Notes: generated by a model not told the origin, from the letters alone. A DNA stretch of 64,000 nucleotides from an uncultured Oscillospiraceae bacterium (GCA_934481385.1 CAKSPD010000006.1:61482-125481), one strand, 5' to 3'. Positions 35,118 through 44,518 are shown, numbered from the stretch's first letter. Numbers and translations: made by a program.

Positions 35118-36230
35118 TCATTTCAGTTCCGACATAATTTTTTCAATATATTTTTTTGATTCAGTTCTCTGCTTATCAAGAATATTTTCAACATTGCTAA
35201 AGTTGATTTTTTTCAGTACATCATCGACTTTAGGAAATTTTTCACTTCCCCTGTTTTCAAGACAAGTAAGTCTGAGGATACTTCTTAATCTTGAACTTGC
35301 CTCCTCAGGATAAAGAACAAAAAAATCTGTATGAAATATAAGTGAAAAGGCAGTTGCGTGGAATGAATCAGTTATTACACATCTTGCATTTTTTATAAGT
35401 CCAAGATAATCCTCTAATGAAGGACACCATTTCAATGTTCCGCTTCTGACAATATCATGTATATTATAGCTTATATTGTAAACCTTGCAACCAAGTTTTT
35501 CAGCAGTTTTTTGTGCAAGGTTATCAATTCTTTTATCATGGTGAAGATTATATGTAAGAATATATTTTTTTCCGGAATAAATATCAGAAGAATACTTTTT
35601 CCAGAAATCCATATTAAAACAAAGTGTAGGGTCAAGAACGTTTGTGCTGTCAATTCCTATTTCCTGCAATATCTTAACACCCTGCAATTCTCTTACAGAA
35701 ATATGCCTGTACTCTGAAAGCATTTTTTTAACTGCCTTTTTTTCTTTGTCGTTAAGAGAATCAGAACCGATACTTGATGCAAAAGAAAATTTGTATTCAG
35801 ATTTCGGAACAAAATCAAGATAAAACGGAGTATCAATACCTTCATTCCAATGGCTGTTCCATACCTGATCACTGCCGGTACAATAGGCATCACTTTTCAA
35901 AGGATATTTCTTTATCTCCTGCGGAGTTCTGTAAGTTTCGGGAGATAATTTTATATATTTTTTCAGAAAACTATCAAAGACAAATTTCTTTTTTGCATAT
36001 GACAGACACATTATCATTCTTGCACCGGTAAGCAGAATAATATTTTTTTCAAGTTTACTGCTTTTATGTTTAAGTCTTTTCAAAAGTCCAAGACTTGTAT
36101 ATCTTTCAGGATAGTAGTCAATTATCTCAACATCTGCCCCATACATCTCCAGCAGACTTTGTGTTGCAAGTGTCTGGAGAGATGAACCGTAGTTCCGCAC
36201 TCTGTGTAAAGTTATTACAGAAACTTTCAT
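35118..36230 (-). CDS. polysaccharide pyruvyl transferase family protein (second copy)
   Basis: 370 residues, with HRVRNYGSSLQTLATQSLL, AYCTGSDQVWNSHWN and VITDSFHATAFSLIFH, parallel to the first copy at 31657 but clearly diverged. The start overlaps the stop of the Alg13-like gene (ATGA). Both copies flank the Fe-S protein gene and a glycosyltransferase gene, so the three probably act on the same repeat unit. Confidence 0.85.
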   Translation of the reverse strand: MKVSVITLHRVRNYGSSLQTLATQSLLEMYGADVEIIDYYPERYTSLGLLKRLKHKSSKLEKNIILLTGARMIMCLSYAKKKFVFDSFLKKYIKLSPETYRTPQEIKKYPLKSDAYCTGSDQVWNSHWNEGIDTPFYLDFVPKSEYKFSFASSIGSDSLNDKEKKAVKKMLSEYRHISVRELQGVKILQEIGIDSTNVLDPTLCFNMDFWKKYSSDIYSGKKYILTYNLHHDKRIDNLAQKTAEKLGCKVYNISYNIHDIVRSGTLKWCPSLEDYLGLIKNARCVITDSFHATAFSLIFHTDFFVLYPEEASSRLRSILRLTCLENRGSEKFPKVDDVLKKINFSNVENILDKQRTESKKYIEKIMSELK

Positions 36231-36715
36231 ATTTTACTCCCATTCGCCAAAAATCTCTCAATAGTATCAATCATAACATCATTTCCTGATACATATGAAC
36301 TGAAATTATGTGTTTTAACTTTTTCTATAACTTTATATAATTCTTCAACCCGCAGAACCATAAAAACATAATTAAGTTCAGAAAAAGTTTCAGCAATCTG
36401 TGTCTGATGATTGTCCACATGTTCACCGAATTTTGCAAGACGAGGTACAACAATAACCTTTTTTTTCAGCATAAGAGCTTTAATTATGGTACTTACTCCG
36501 CTATGGGTTATTACAATATCAGATTTCTGAAGCTGATTATTGAATTCATCATTGTTCAGAAAAGATTTTGATTCAAAGTTTTTGGGAATATAATCAGAAT
36601 TACCAATCTGTGCAAAAATTTCCTCTTTAATCAGACCTTTTCCTTTCTGAACATCAAGAGCTTTGATAAGCCTGTTCATCTGAAATTTCTGAGTTCCAAG
36701 TGCAACAAAAATCAT
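36227..36715 (-). CDS. glycosyltransferase subunit, Alg13/PssE-like
   Basis: 162 residues, with FVALGTQKFQMNRLIKALD and SDIVITHSGVSTIIKALMLKKKVIVVPR, the C-terminal half (donor-binding) of an MurG-type GT-B enzyme. It works with the Alg14/PssD-like partner encoded just upstream, as in CpsF/CpsG of streptococci, to add the second sugar of a repeat unit. The start overlaps the partner's stop (TAATG). Confidence 0.9.
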   Translation of the reverse strand: MIFVALGTQKFQMNRLIKALDVQKGKGLIKEEIFAQIGNSDYIPKNFESKSFLNNDEFNNQLQKSDIVITHSGVSTIIKALMLKKKVIVVPRLAKFGEHVDNHQTQIAETFSELNYVFMVLRVEELYKVIEKVKTHNFSSYVSGNDVMIDTIERFLANGSKI

Positions 36716-37167
36716 TAAAAAATACCTCCGGTATACTTTGCTTTCGGGTAATATTTAAGCATTGACTTCCACTGAACAATAAACAAATCAGCAAAGGGAT
36801 AGATAAGTTTTCCCGTAAGAGATTTATTGTTTACTCTTGCAAAAGATTCAATATATATAATTTTTGATTTTTTTCTTCCGATAAAACAGAAAGGAAATGA
36901 CAGCAAAGCACCTGTTGTTATAATAACATCAGGCTTTTCTTTTTCTATAATCTTTCCGGCATCGGAAAATAATTTCAGAAATTTTTTCAGAAACCCTTTT
37001 TCCTTTCTGTTAATCTGAGGTAAAGTATAGAGCTTGTATCCCTTGAAATCTTCAGCCTGACTTCCCTTTTCAGTAACAAAAAAAGAATCATTTTTTTCCG
37101 CAATTTTCCGCAGGCAAAGTAATTCTTCCCAATGTCCGCCTGAAGAAGAAACAAAACATATTTTCAT
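36715..37167 (-). CDS. glycosyltransferase subunit, Alg14/PssD-like
   Basis: 150 residues, with CFVSSSGGHWEELLCLRKI at the N-terminus and KPDVIITTGALLSFPF in the middle, the N-terminal half of a split GT-B enzyme that recruits the catalytic Alg13-like subunit to the membrane. The hydrophobic stretch in FPFCFIGRKKSKIIYIE could serve as the membrane contact. It is the second gene of the operon after ugd. Confidence 0.9.
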   Translation of the reverse strand: MKICFVSSSGGHWEELLCLRKIAEKNDSFFVTEKGSQAEDFKGYKLYTLPQINRKEKGFLKKFLKLFSDAGKIIEKEKPDVIITTGALLSFPFCFIGRKKSKIIYIESFARVNNKSLTGKLIYPFADLFIVQWKSMLKYYPKAKYTGGIF

Positions 37168-37190
37168 ATAACAATACTTTCCTTATAAAA

Positions 37191-38441
37191 TCAATCTCTT
37201 TTAAATATATCTCTTGTGTATACCTTGTTTTTGACATCATCAAGACAGGAATCATATCTGTTTGCGATTATTGAATCAGACATTGACTTGAATTTTTCAA
37301 GGTCATTTACAACAATACTTCCGAAGAAAGTATCTCCGTCACTGAGAGTCGGCTCATATATAATCACATTAGCACCCTTTGCCTTTACTCTTTTCATAAC
37401 ACCCTGAATTGAACTCTGTCGGAAATTATCGCTGTTGGATTTCATAGTAAGTCTGTAAACGCCTATTGTAACAGACTTTTCCTTTGATTTGTCGTATGCA
37501 GTATTATCATCATAATTATAATATCCTGCAAGCTGGAGAACTCTGTCAGCAATAAAATCCTTTCGGGTTCTGTTTGACTCGACAATAGCCTCAATAAGAT
37601 TTTCCGGAACGTCCTTATAGTTTGCAAGGAGCTGTTTTGTATCCTTAGGCAGACAGTATCCGCCGTAGCCGAAGCTTGGATTATTGTAATGTGTGCCTAT
37701 TCTGGGGTCAAGGCATACACCGTTAATAATCTGCTGTGTATCAAGTCCCTTTATTTCAGCATATGTATCAAGCTCATTAAAATAGCTTACACGCAGGGCA
37801 AGATAAGTATTTGCAAAAAGCTTTACTGCTTCAGCCTCTGTAAATCCCATAAAGAGCGTATCAATATTTTCCTTTATTGCACCCTGCTGAAGAAGTTCAG
37901 CGAATTTATGGGCAGAATTTACAAGTCTTTCGTCATTCATATCAGTTCCGACAATAATACGGCTCGGATAAAGATTATCATAGAGAGCCTTGCTTTCACG
38001 AAGAAATTCAGGACTGAAGATTATATTATCCGAACCTGTCTTTTCTCTTATTGAACGTGTATATCCCACAGGAATTGTTGATTTTATAACCATTACTGCA
38101 TTGGGATTATATTTCATAACAAGCTTTATAACTGTTTCAACAGCACTTGTATCAAAAAAATTCTTATTGCTGTCATAGTTTGTAGGAGCAGCAATAACTA
38201 CAAAATCAGCATCAGTATATGCGGATTCCGCATCAAGAGTAGCTGTGAGGTCAAGTTCCTTTTCAGCAAGATATTTTTCAATATAATCGTCCTGAATAGG
38301 AGATTTTCTGTTATTTATCAAATCCACTTTTTCCTGAATGATGTCAACGGCATATACAGTATTATTCTGTGCAAGAAGAACGGCAAGGCTAAGACCTACA
38401 TAGCCTGTACCTGCAACTGCAATTTTCAACTTTTTATCCAA
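37191..38441 (-). CDS. ugd: UDP-glucose/UDP-hexose 6-dehydrogenase
   Basis: 416 residues, TTG start with GGAGG seven bases before. Rossmann NAD site [15 protein letters not shown], middle domain with [14 protein letters not shown], and the catalytic Cys in [14 protein letters not shown]. It oxidises a UDP-hexose to the uronic acid, most likely UDP-glucuronate, for the cell-surface polymer. The C-terminal [20 protein letters not shown] matches the short clostridial Ugd type. It is the first gene after the cluster promoter at 38512-38540. Confidence 0.92.
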   Translation of the reverse strand: MDKKLKIAVAGTGYVGLSLAVLLAQNNTVYAVDIIQEKVDLINNRKSPIQDDYIEKYLAEKELDLTATLDAESAYTDADFVVIAAPTNYDSNKNFFDTSAVETVIKLVMKYNPNAVMVIKSTIPVGYTRSIREKTGSDNIIFSPEFLRESKALYDNLYPSRIIVGTDMNDERLVNSAHKFAELLQQGAIKENIDTLFMGFTEAEAVKLFANTYLALRVSYFNELDTYAEIKGLDTQQIINGVCLDPRIGTHYNNPSFGYGGYCLPKDTKQLLANYKDVPENLIEAIVESNRTRKDFIADRVLQLAGYYNYDDNTAYDKSKEKSVTIGVYRLTMKSNSDNFRQSSIQGVMKRVKAKGANVIIYEPTLSDGDTFFGSIVVNDLEKFKSMSDSIIANRYDSCLDDVKNKVYTRDIFKRD

Positions 38442-38511
38442 AATTACCCCTCCGGATTCTGTTTAATAATTGTTATATTGTTTTTATTACAGCCATATAA
38501 CTATAATTAAA

Positions 38512-38540
38512 AGTATAACATACATTAAAGTTGCTGTCAA
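38512..38540 (-). promoter_or_regulatory. sigma-A promoter of the capsule operon (ugd)
   Basis: TTGACA (38540-38535), 17 bases, TATACT (38517-38512). The box and its flanks (TGTTGACA ... TATACTTT) are the same as in the promoter of the DUF1919 gene at 39325. Confidence 0.85.
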
Positions 38541-38595
38541 CAGGTAAAATAAACATTTTATCCGCAGTAAAAGCCGGAAAAATCATCAGATTTCA

Positions 38596-39261
38596 TTATT
38601 TTTCATTCAGCCATTTCACAAAATCGAAAATTTTTTCAAACTGTCTGTAAGGAGAATTAGGGATTTTATCTGTAAGGTTTGGTCTTACGATATTACGTTT
38701 ATCCTTTTTCCACTTGTCGCCTTTAAGCTCAATGCAGTTTTTGGTTTTATATGAGTCATATGTAAATATTACGGTTTTATATTTTGAATTTGCGATTCTG
38801 TCAATTATTTCAGGTTTTTCATGTGAGTTCCATGAGTTTCCTATAACAAAAACATTATTGAAATTTACTCTTTTTCTTCGTCTTTCCCATGCGTTTACAG
38901 CTTCTTCACCTGAATGATAGTGCAGGCAATGTATTTCAATATCACCGACAGCAATTACAGGATATTTTATATTACTGTCAATCGGGTCAACAAAACATTC
39001 TGTTTTTATAACAGCAGGAATACTCATGTAATATTCAAAGTTTTCCACAAGCTTTACAAAATTTTCATCTTCAATAAACATATTTATTGTAGGTGTTCTG
39101 AATTCAAGACCAAGATTTGCATAAATTACACCGCCGATACAGTTCTGGGAAATAATTGTAAAATCTGTATTTTTGTTCTGTCTGCGAAATTTTTTGAGGA
39201 TAAGCGGACGTCTTATTTTATTTATGTAATTTATAGGATTAAGATATTTTTTAATCTTCAT
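38596..39261 (-). CDS. DUF1919 family exopolysaccharide protein
   Basis: 221 residues from the ATG at 39261 (a GTG one codon upstream is possible). The hallmark stretch is FTIISQNCIGGVIYANLGLEF (partial) followed by SPTINMFIE-like FRTPTINMF, and PVIAVGDIEIHCLHY, typical of DUF1919 proteins in capsule clusters. Function is unknown; some are annotated as acetyl- or glycosyltransferase-like. It has its own promoter and lies just upstream of ugd on the same strand, so it belongs to the surface polysaccharide region. Confidence 0.85.
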   Translation of the reverse strand: MKIKKYLNPINYINKIRRPLILKKFRRQNKNTDFTIISQNCIGGVIYANLGLEFRTPTINMFIEDENFVKLVENFEYYMSIPAVIKTECFVDPIDSNIKYPVIAVGDIEIHCLHYHSGEEAVNAWERRRKRVNFNNVFVIGNSWNSHEKPEIIDRIANSKYKTVIFTYDSYKTKNCIELKGDKWKKDKRNIVRPNLTDKIPNSPYRQFEKIFDFVKWLNEK

Positions 39262-39324
39262 CACTTATTTTCCTTTCTTATCTCTTATTTTTTAATTATT
39301 ATATTTTACTTTTATGCAACTCAA

Positions 39325-39353
39325 AGTATAACACATATCAGAACTGTTGTCAA
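39325..39353 (-). promoter_or_regulatory. sigma-A promoter of the DUF1919 gene
   Basis: TTGACA (39353-39348), 17 bases, TATACT (39330-39325), same boxes and spacing as the ugd promoter. Confidence 0.85.
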
Positions 39354-39370
39354 CATAAAAATTTTGGGTT

Positions 39371-39397
39371 ATAGAAACTCACAGACGGGCATATAAT
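39371..39397 (+). promoter_or_regulatory. possible sigma-E-type promoter of cwlD
   Basis: ATA (39371-39373), 16 bases, CATATAAT (39390-39397). It resembles the Bacillus sigma-E pattern (ATA, 16-18 bases, CATACAAT) with one mismatch; no sigma-A -35 is seen at the right distance. Confidence 0.4.
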
Positions 39398-39430
39398 CAA
39401 ACAGTAAATAAAGATTTAAGGAGTATTGCA

Positions 39431-40162
39431 ATGAAAAATATCAGTAAAAAAACTACCGGAAAAATAGTCTGTATTTTATGTGCTGTCGGAATAACAGGAA
39501 CAGCATTTCTTCTTTCAGGTAAAAATTCAGAAGAAAATGCTGTTACAGTTTCAAAAAGCTATAATGATTCTGATAAACCGATTATTATTCTTGATGCAGG
39601 TCATGGCGGAATGGACGGTGGCTGTACCAGTATAAACGGTGATGTTGAAAAGGGAATAAATCTTAATATACTTCTCTCACTGCGTGATATGCTCAGAGTT
39701 TCGGGATATGATGTTGAAGTAACCCGTGATACTGACAGGTCTATTCACGACAAGGGAATTGAAGGAATCGCAAATCAAAAAAGTTCTGATATGGACAACA
39801 GACTTGCACTTTTTAACAAATATGAAAATGCAGTCTGTATATCAATACATCAGAACCAGTTTACAGATTCAAAATACAGCGGAGCTCAGATGTTCTATTC
39901 TGGCTCAAACAACCAGAATGAACGGCTCGCCGGAATAATGCAGAATAAATTTACAGAACTTCTTCAGCCGGAAAACAAACGTGAAATAAAACTCTGCGGA
40001 AAGGAACTTTTCCTCTGTTATTTCAGTGAAAATCCAACTGTAATGGTTGAATGCGGATTTCTTTCAAATCCTGATGAGGCTTCACTTCTTGTAACAGAAG
40101 AATATCAGCACAAAGTTGCATTTACGATATATTCCGGACTCAATGAATTTCTTAAAGATTAA
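39431..40162 (+). CDS. cwlD: N-acetylmuramoyl-L-alanine amidase, CwlD-like
   Basis: 243 residues. Signal anchor at about 10-30. Amidase_3 domain from about 48: zinc ligands His (ILDAGHGGMDGG), Glu (DVEKGINLN) and His (SIHQNQF), and the catalytic Glu in VMVECGFLSN. The short single-domain form with an N-terminal anchor, and FSENPTVMVECGFLSNPDEA, match CwlD, which starts muramic-delta-lactam formation in the spore cortex. A sigma-E-like promoter lies upstream. AAGGAG precedes the ATG. The stop codon overlaps that of the convergent GH105 gene. Confidence 0.85.
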   Translation: MKNISKKTTGKIVCILCAVGITGTAFLLSGKNSEENAVTVSKSYNDSDKPIIILDAGHGGMDGGCTSINGDVEKGINLNILLSLRDMLRVSGYDVEVTRDTDRSIHDKGIEGIANQKSSDMDNRLALFNKYENAVCISIHQNQFTDSKYSGAQMFYSGSNNQNERLAGIMQNKFTELLQPENKREIKLCGKELFLCYFSENPTVMVECGFLSNPDEASLLVTEEYQHKVAFTIYSGLNEFLKD

Positions 40163-41277
40163 ATCCTGAGATATTCCGTATATGCCATTATAAACGGGGC
40201 TATTCCCTTTGCATCATTTTTTATCACAGGTTCACTAAGATAATATTCTGCACTGCCGTTGCGGTGATTTTCTCCCCCAAGACCTGCAACAAGACAAATA
40301 TTATTCAATACGGGGATATTATTTTCAAAATCAATGTGATTTTTTACAAGTGATTCAAAAGCCTTTAAACCCGATTCACGAACAGAATTTCCGCATATTC
40401 CCATTCTTGCTGATTTAATGGCTGAAAATGCATAAAGAGCTGTTCCGCTTGTTTCAGGATAATTTCCGGAAAGTTCATATCTTGTCGGCAACTGATAAAA
40501 CATTCCGTCTGTATTCTGATATTCAAGCATAGCACAAATCAAATCCGAAAGCATATTTCCGCAGAGTTCTTTTAAATCTCCGTCTGAAAATTCAAAAATA
40601 TCTGCAAGTCCTGCCATAAGCCAGCATATTGACCTCAGCCAGTATTCCGAAGAAAGTCCTGTCCTGCTGTCTGCCCAGTACATAGAACGTGATTCATCAT
40701 ATCCATGATAATAAAGCCCTGTATTTTTATCACGCATAATATCATATATATTTTCAAGCTGTCTTTTTATATCAGCCATAATTTCAGATTTGTTCATCAT
40801 AACTGAATATTCCGCAAGAAACGGCAATGACATATATATTCCGTCAAGCCATATCTGAAAAGGATATATTTTCTTGTGCCAGAAGTTTCCGCATTCAAGG
40901 CGTGGCTGATTTAAAATCTGATTTTCATAAATCCATACAGCAGTATCAAGATATTTTTTATTATGCGTTTTATGATAAAAGTAAATAAGATTTTTAGCTC
41001 CGTTTATATTATCAAGATTATATGCACCAATATCCATAGAATCTATTGTACAGTTATCTGATATAAAATCAGAAACATAATTTTCCGCAAAATCAAAAAA
41101 TCTTTTTTCTCCTGAAAGTTCATATAATCCGCATACAGCCTTTATCATACATGCATCAATATAATTCCATTTGTTTTTCTTTGAAAATATTTTGTTTTCG
41201 CTGTTCCACAAAGGATTCTGTGAATCAGATTTCAGTATGATGTTTTCAGTAAATCCCTTTATAATTCTGTTTAGCAT
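40159..41277 (-). CDS. glycoside hydrolase family 105, unsaturated rhamnogalacturonyl hydrolase
   Basis: 372 residues forming an (alpha/alpha)6 barrel. The catalytic Asp lies in the motif IWLDGIYMSLPFL, and the WNYIDACMIKAVCGLYEL and SEYWLRSICWLMAGLADI blocks match YteR/YesR-type enzymes. It has no signal peptide, so it acts in the cytoplasm on imported unsaturated rhamnogalacturonan disaccharides, releasing the 4-deoxy-uronate. It overlaps the ABC permease gene upstream (TAATG), so import and cleavage are coupled in one operon. Confidence 0.9.
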   Translation of the reverse strand: MLNRIIKGFTENIILKSDSQNPLWNSENKIFSKKNKWNYIDACMIKAVCGLYELSGEKRFFDFAENYVSDFISDNCTIDSMDIGAYNLDNINGAKNLIYFYHKTHNKKYLDTAVWIYENQILNQPRLECGNFWHKKIYPFQIWLDGIYMSLPFLAEYSVMMNKSEIMADIKRQLENIYDIMRDKNTGLYYHGYDESRSMYWADSRTGLSSEYWLRSICWLMAGLADIFEFSDGDLKELCGNMLSDLICAMLEYQNTDGMFYQLPTRYELSGNYPETSGTALYAFSAIKSARMGICGNSVRESGLKAFESLVKNHIDFENNIPVLNNICLVAGLGGENHRNGSAEYYLSEPVIKNDAKGIAPFIMAYTEYLRI

Positions 41278-42110
41278 TATTTTAATCCCCCTGCGGTAAT
41301 ATCCTGAATAAAATATTTCTGTGCAAGTGCAAAAACTGACACGGACGGTATAAGTCCTATTACAGATATTGCAATTATCTTGTTGTATTCATAACCCTGA
41401 CCTGTGCTGTCTGATGACATTCTCAAAGCAAGCGTCAGGGGATATTTTTCAACTGATGATATATACATAAGCGGTTGTATAAATTCATTCATAGTCCATA
41501 AAAATACAAATACTCCGACTGAAATCACAGCAGGCTTTATACATGGAACATATATGAATAAAAGTCTTTTCAAAGCTCCGCAACCGTCTATCTGTGATGC
41601 CTCGCCTATCTCCCTCGGAACAGATTTGAAAAACTGTATGAGCATAAACACAAACATTCCTTCATTTACAAAAAGTGATGGAAGAACAAGCGGTATATAT
41701 GTATCAAGTACCCCGAATTTCTGCCACATTGTATATGAAGGCAAAAGCATTACTGTCTGCGGAATAAAAAGTACACACATAAGACAACTGAATATAATCT
41801 TTTTAAACGGAAAATCATACATAGCAAATCCGTATGCTGTAACTGTTGAAGATACAACAGAAAATATTACCCTCGGTATCACTATTTTAAAAGTGTTCAG
41901 GAAATAATGTCCCATTGTATATGAACCCGATGTTTTCCAGCCGTTTATATACGGTGAAAAATCAAATTTTTCAGGCATAAACCATATGGAAGAAAATATC
42001 TCGCTGTTGCTCTTGAATGATGCTCCTATAAGCCACAGAACAGGATAAATCATAAAAATTCCCAGAACTGAAAGTATTATATATGCAGATATTTTACGGA
42101 TATATTTCAT
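41277..42110 (-). CDS. carbohydrate ABC transporter permease (MalG/YesQ-like)
   Basis: 277 residues with six membrane helices. The EAA loop that docks to the ATPase reads EIGEASQIDGCGALKRLLFI. No ATPase gene is in the locus, so a shared MsmX-type ATPase from elsewhere is expected, as for Bacillus YesOPQ. It overlaps the other permease (ATGA) and the GH105 gene. Confidence 0.92.
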   Translation of the reverse strand: MKYIRKISAYIILSVLGIFMIYPVLWLIGASFKSNSEIFSSIWFMPEKFDFSPYINGWKTSGSYTMGHYFLNTFKIVIPRVIFSVVSSTVTAYGFAMYDFPFKKIIFSCLMCVLFIPQTVMLLPSYTMWQKFGVLDTYIPLVLPSLFVNEGMFVFMLIQFFKSVPREIGEASQIDGCGALKRLLFIYVPCIKPAVISVGVFVFLWTMNEFIQPLMYISSVEKYPLTLALRMSSDSTGQGYEYNKIIAISVIGLIPSVSVFALAQKYFIQDITAGGLK

Positions 42111-42997
42111 TCTTCATCACTCCGCAATCTTTTTTTGATAATAAAAAGTGCTGAAACAAAAATTGCTGTCATAGTAAACAGAACCCATGATACAGCATTT
42201 GCATAGCCTGTATCATAATATTTAAATGCCTCATCATATATGAGCATAGAAACTGTATATGTATTTTTCATAGGATTTCCGCCCGTTATCATAAACGGTG
42301 CATTAAATTCCTGAAACGCTGTAATACTCTGCATAACAATATTGAAAAATATTACATTTTTCAGCATAGGCAATGTTATTTTAAAAAATATACAGAATTT
42401 TCCCGCACCGTCAACTCTTGCGGAATCATAAAGCTCATGCGGTATATCATTAAGGGCAGAAAGAAAAATTATCATTGTTGAACCAAATTCCCACACCCTT
42501 AAAAGAACTATCATAAACATTGCCGGAGTACCTTCTCCATACCAGCTTACAGGCATAATTCCAAACTTTTCAAGAACCTGATTGACAAGTCCGTCTGATG
42601 TAAAAAGAAAACTCCACATTATAGCTATTGCTATATTTGAACCAAGTATTGACGGCAGATAATAAACTGTTCTGAAAAATCCCATTCCCTTTATATTCAT
42701 ATTCAGAAGAAGTGCTGTTCCGAGAGATACAGCAAGCTTTAACGGAACAAGCATAAGAATATATTTTAAAGTTACTGCAACTGATTTGTGAAAATCACTG
42801 TCTGAAAACAGTCTTTTAAAATTTTCAATGCCTGCAAAATGCACTGAACCGCTTAAACTGCTGTCTGTAAAGCTCAGTATAAGGGACATTACAAACGGAT
42901 AAATTCCGAAAAGTATAAATCCTATTATAAAAGGCATTACTAAAAGCAGACCTGTATATTTATTTTCCCCGACAGAGTTATGATAGATTTTTTTCAT
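42107..42997 (-). CDS. sugar ABC transporter permease (MalF/YesP-like)
   Basis: 296 residues with six membrane helices and the EAA loop LYDSARVDGAGKFCIFFKIT. N-terminal MPFIIGFILFGIYPFVMSL is typical for this permease. It follows the substrate-binding protein gene directly. Confidence 0.92.
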   Translation of the reverse strand: MKKIYHNSVGENKYTGLLLVMPFIIGFILFGIYPFVMSLILSFTDSSLSGSVHFAGIENFKRLFSDSDFHKSVAVTLKYILMLVPLKLAVSLGTALLLNMNIKGMGFFRTVYYLPSILGSNIAIAIMWSFLFTSDGLVNQVLEKFGIMPVSWYGEGTPAMFMIVLLRVWEFGSTMIIFLSALNDIPHELYDSARVDGAGKFCIFFKITLPMLKNVIFFNIVMQSITAFQEFNAPFMITGGNPMKNTYTVSMLIYDEAFKYYDTGYANAVSWVLFTMTAIFVSALFIIKKRLRSDEE

Positions 42998-42998
42998 T

Positions 42999-44318
42999 TT
43001 ATTCTATTCTCTCCAGATATTTTTTTACCTTGTCATACAATTCTTCTGATACCTCCTTTGAACCGGCTGTACCGTATGATACTTTTTCTATCGCTGTATT
43101 GTAATATTCCTTTAATTGTGAAAGTTCAAAATAAGGACTTAATTTTACCGGATTTGTATCAAGAAGATACTGTGAAGAATCATAGGATATTCCGCAGAGC
43201 TGATTGTTGTTTTCAAGAGCTTCATATGCCTTTCTGCTTGCAGGAATCCCTCTAGAAGTTCCAAGTATTTCAGCACATTCCTCATCATTGATAAGAAAAT
43301 TTATAAAAGCTCCTGCCTCATCAGGATATTTTGTATCATCACTTACTGCATACATAAGTGACGGTTTTATAAACCAGCCTGAACGGTTTCCGTCATCGGA
43401 AGAAAGAAAATTTCCGGCACAAAGTGTATCATCATCAAGAACTGCCTGATATTTTCCGACAGCACTCCCCCATTCCAGAACTCCTGCAACTGTACCGTCA
43501 ATAAATTTCGGTGACTGATAAAGTGCTGAACTTCCGTCATCTTCTGCCCTCTGTTTTACAGTTCTGATAACGTGGTTATCTTCAAGGGATTTGTAAAAAT
43601 CAAGTGCAGTCTGTATATCCTCATCGGTAAACCCCAGTTCGCCCTCCATAGTTATAAATTGTTTTCCCGTCATCTGCTGTACATACACGACAGCAAGATA
43701 CCATGCTGATGCTCCTGATTGTATATCCAAATCAAGCGGATATTTTCCGTATTCACTGAATTTTTTTCCGAGTGAAATCAGGTCATTCCATGTATCCGGA
43801 ATTTCTGCTCCTATTTCAGAATATGTATCCTTGTTAAAGAAAAGTCCTCTGCCACTCATCGAAACAGTAATGGCATTAAGTTTTTCCTCTCTCATTCCGA
43901 AAGAAAGAGTTTCTGAATCATATCCCGAAAAGTCAATATAATCCGAAAGCTGATTAAGGTCATAGAATCCCAGTCCGTCTTTTGAAAGATTTATAAGCCA
44001 GTCATAATTAATCTGCATTATGTCAGGTGCAGTATCTCCCGAAAGCTGTGTATTGAGCTTTTCTGTCCAGCCGTCCCAGCCACCGTATTCGGCTTCTATT
44101 TTTATATCAGGATATTTTTTGTTCCAGAGTTCAATCGCCTTTAAAGTTGCCTCATGTCTGTCATCTCCTCCCCACCATGAAAATCTCAGTGTACACTTAT
44201 CAAGCTTTCCGTCCGGAAGAACTGTTGTTGCTTCTGCACTTCCGCATGAAGTCATAACAACAAAACTTAAAAGCATACCAAAAATTAAAAATATTCTGCC
44301 GTATTTAATATAATTCAT
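42999..44318 (-). CDS. extracellular solute-binding lipoprotein of sugar ABC importer
   Basis: 439 residues from the ATG at 44318, which has GAGGGAG upstream and gives a normal lipoprotein signal (lipobox VVMTSCGS). The body is a family 1 solute-binding protein, with LRFSWWGGDDRHEATLKAIELW and GAFINFLINDEECAEILG. With two permeases and a GH105 enzyme it most likely captures rhamnogalacturonan oligosaccharides. The frame is open 17 codons upstream but without a site. Confidence 0.92.
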   Translation of the reverse strand: MNYIKYGRIFLIFGMLLSFVVMTSCGSAEATTVLPDGKLDKCTLRFSWWGGDDRHEATLKAIELWNKKYPDIKIEAEYGGWDGWTEKLNTQLSGDTAPDIMQINYDWLINLSKDGLGFYDLNQLSDYIDFSGYDSETLSFGMREEKLNAITVSMSGRGLFFNKDTYSEIGAEIPDTWNDLISLGKKFSEYGKYPLDLDIQSGASAWYLAVVYVQQMTGKQFITMEGELGFTDEDIQTALDFYKSLEDNHVIRTVKQRAEDDGSSALYQSPKFIDGTVAGVLEWGSAVGKYQAVLDDDTLCAGNFLSSDDGNRSGWFIKPSLMYAVSDDTKYPDEAGAFINFLINDEECAEILGTSRGIPASRKAYEALENNNQLCGISYDSSQYLLDTNPVKLSPYFELSQLKEYYNTAIEKVSYGTAGSKEVSEELYDKVKKYLERIE

Positions 44319-44374
44319 CAGAAAACACTCCCTCTTAACTAAGTGTAAATAAAAACGGCATTCCTGCAATAATA

Positions 44375-44403
44375 ATTATACATTAATTTTAATTTTTCAT
44401 CAA
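44375..44403 (-). promoter_or_regulatory. sigma-A promoter of the rhamnogalacturonan operon
   Basis: TTGATG (44403-44398), 17 bases, TATAAT (44380-44375). Between this and the divergent NfeD promoter lies TTTGC-TTTACC-GCAAA (about 44459-44474), a possible operator. Confidence 0.7.
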
Positions 44404-44518
44404 GTATAATTTTTGCTTTCTGTGAATATTATACAATTCTATGCTGTCTAACTGTCTGTTTTGCTTTACCGCAAACGAAATTTTACACAAATTTTACTGA
44501 TATTCTTGATTTTTACTA

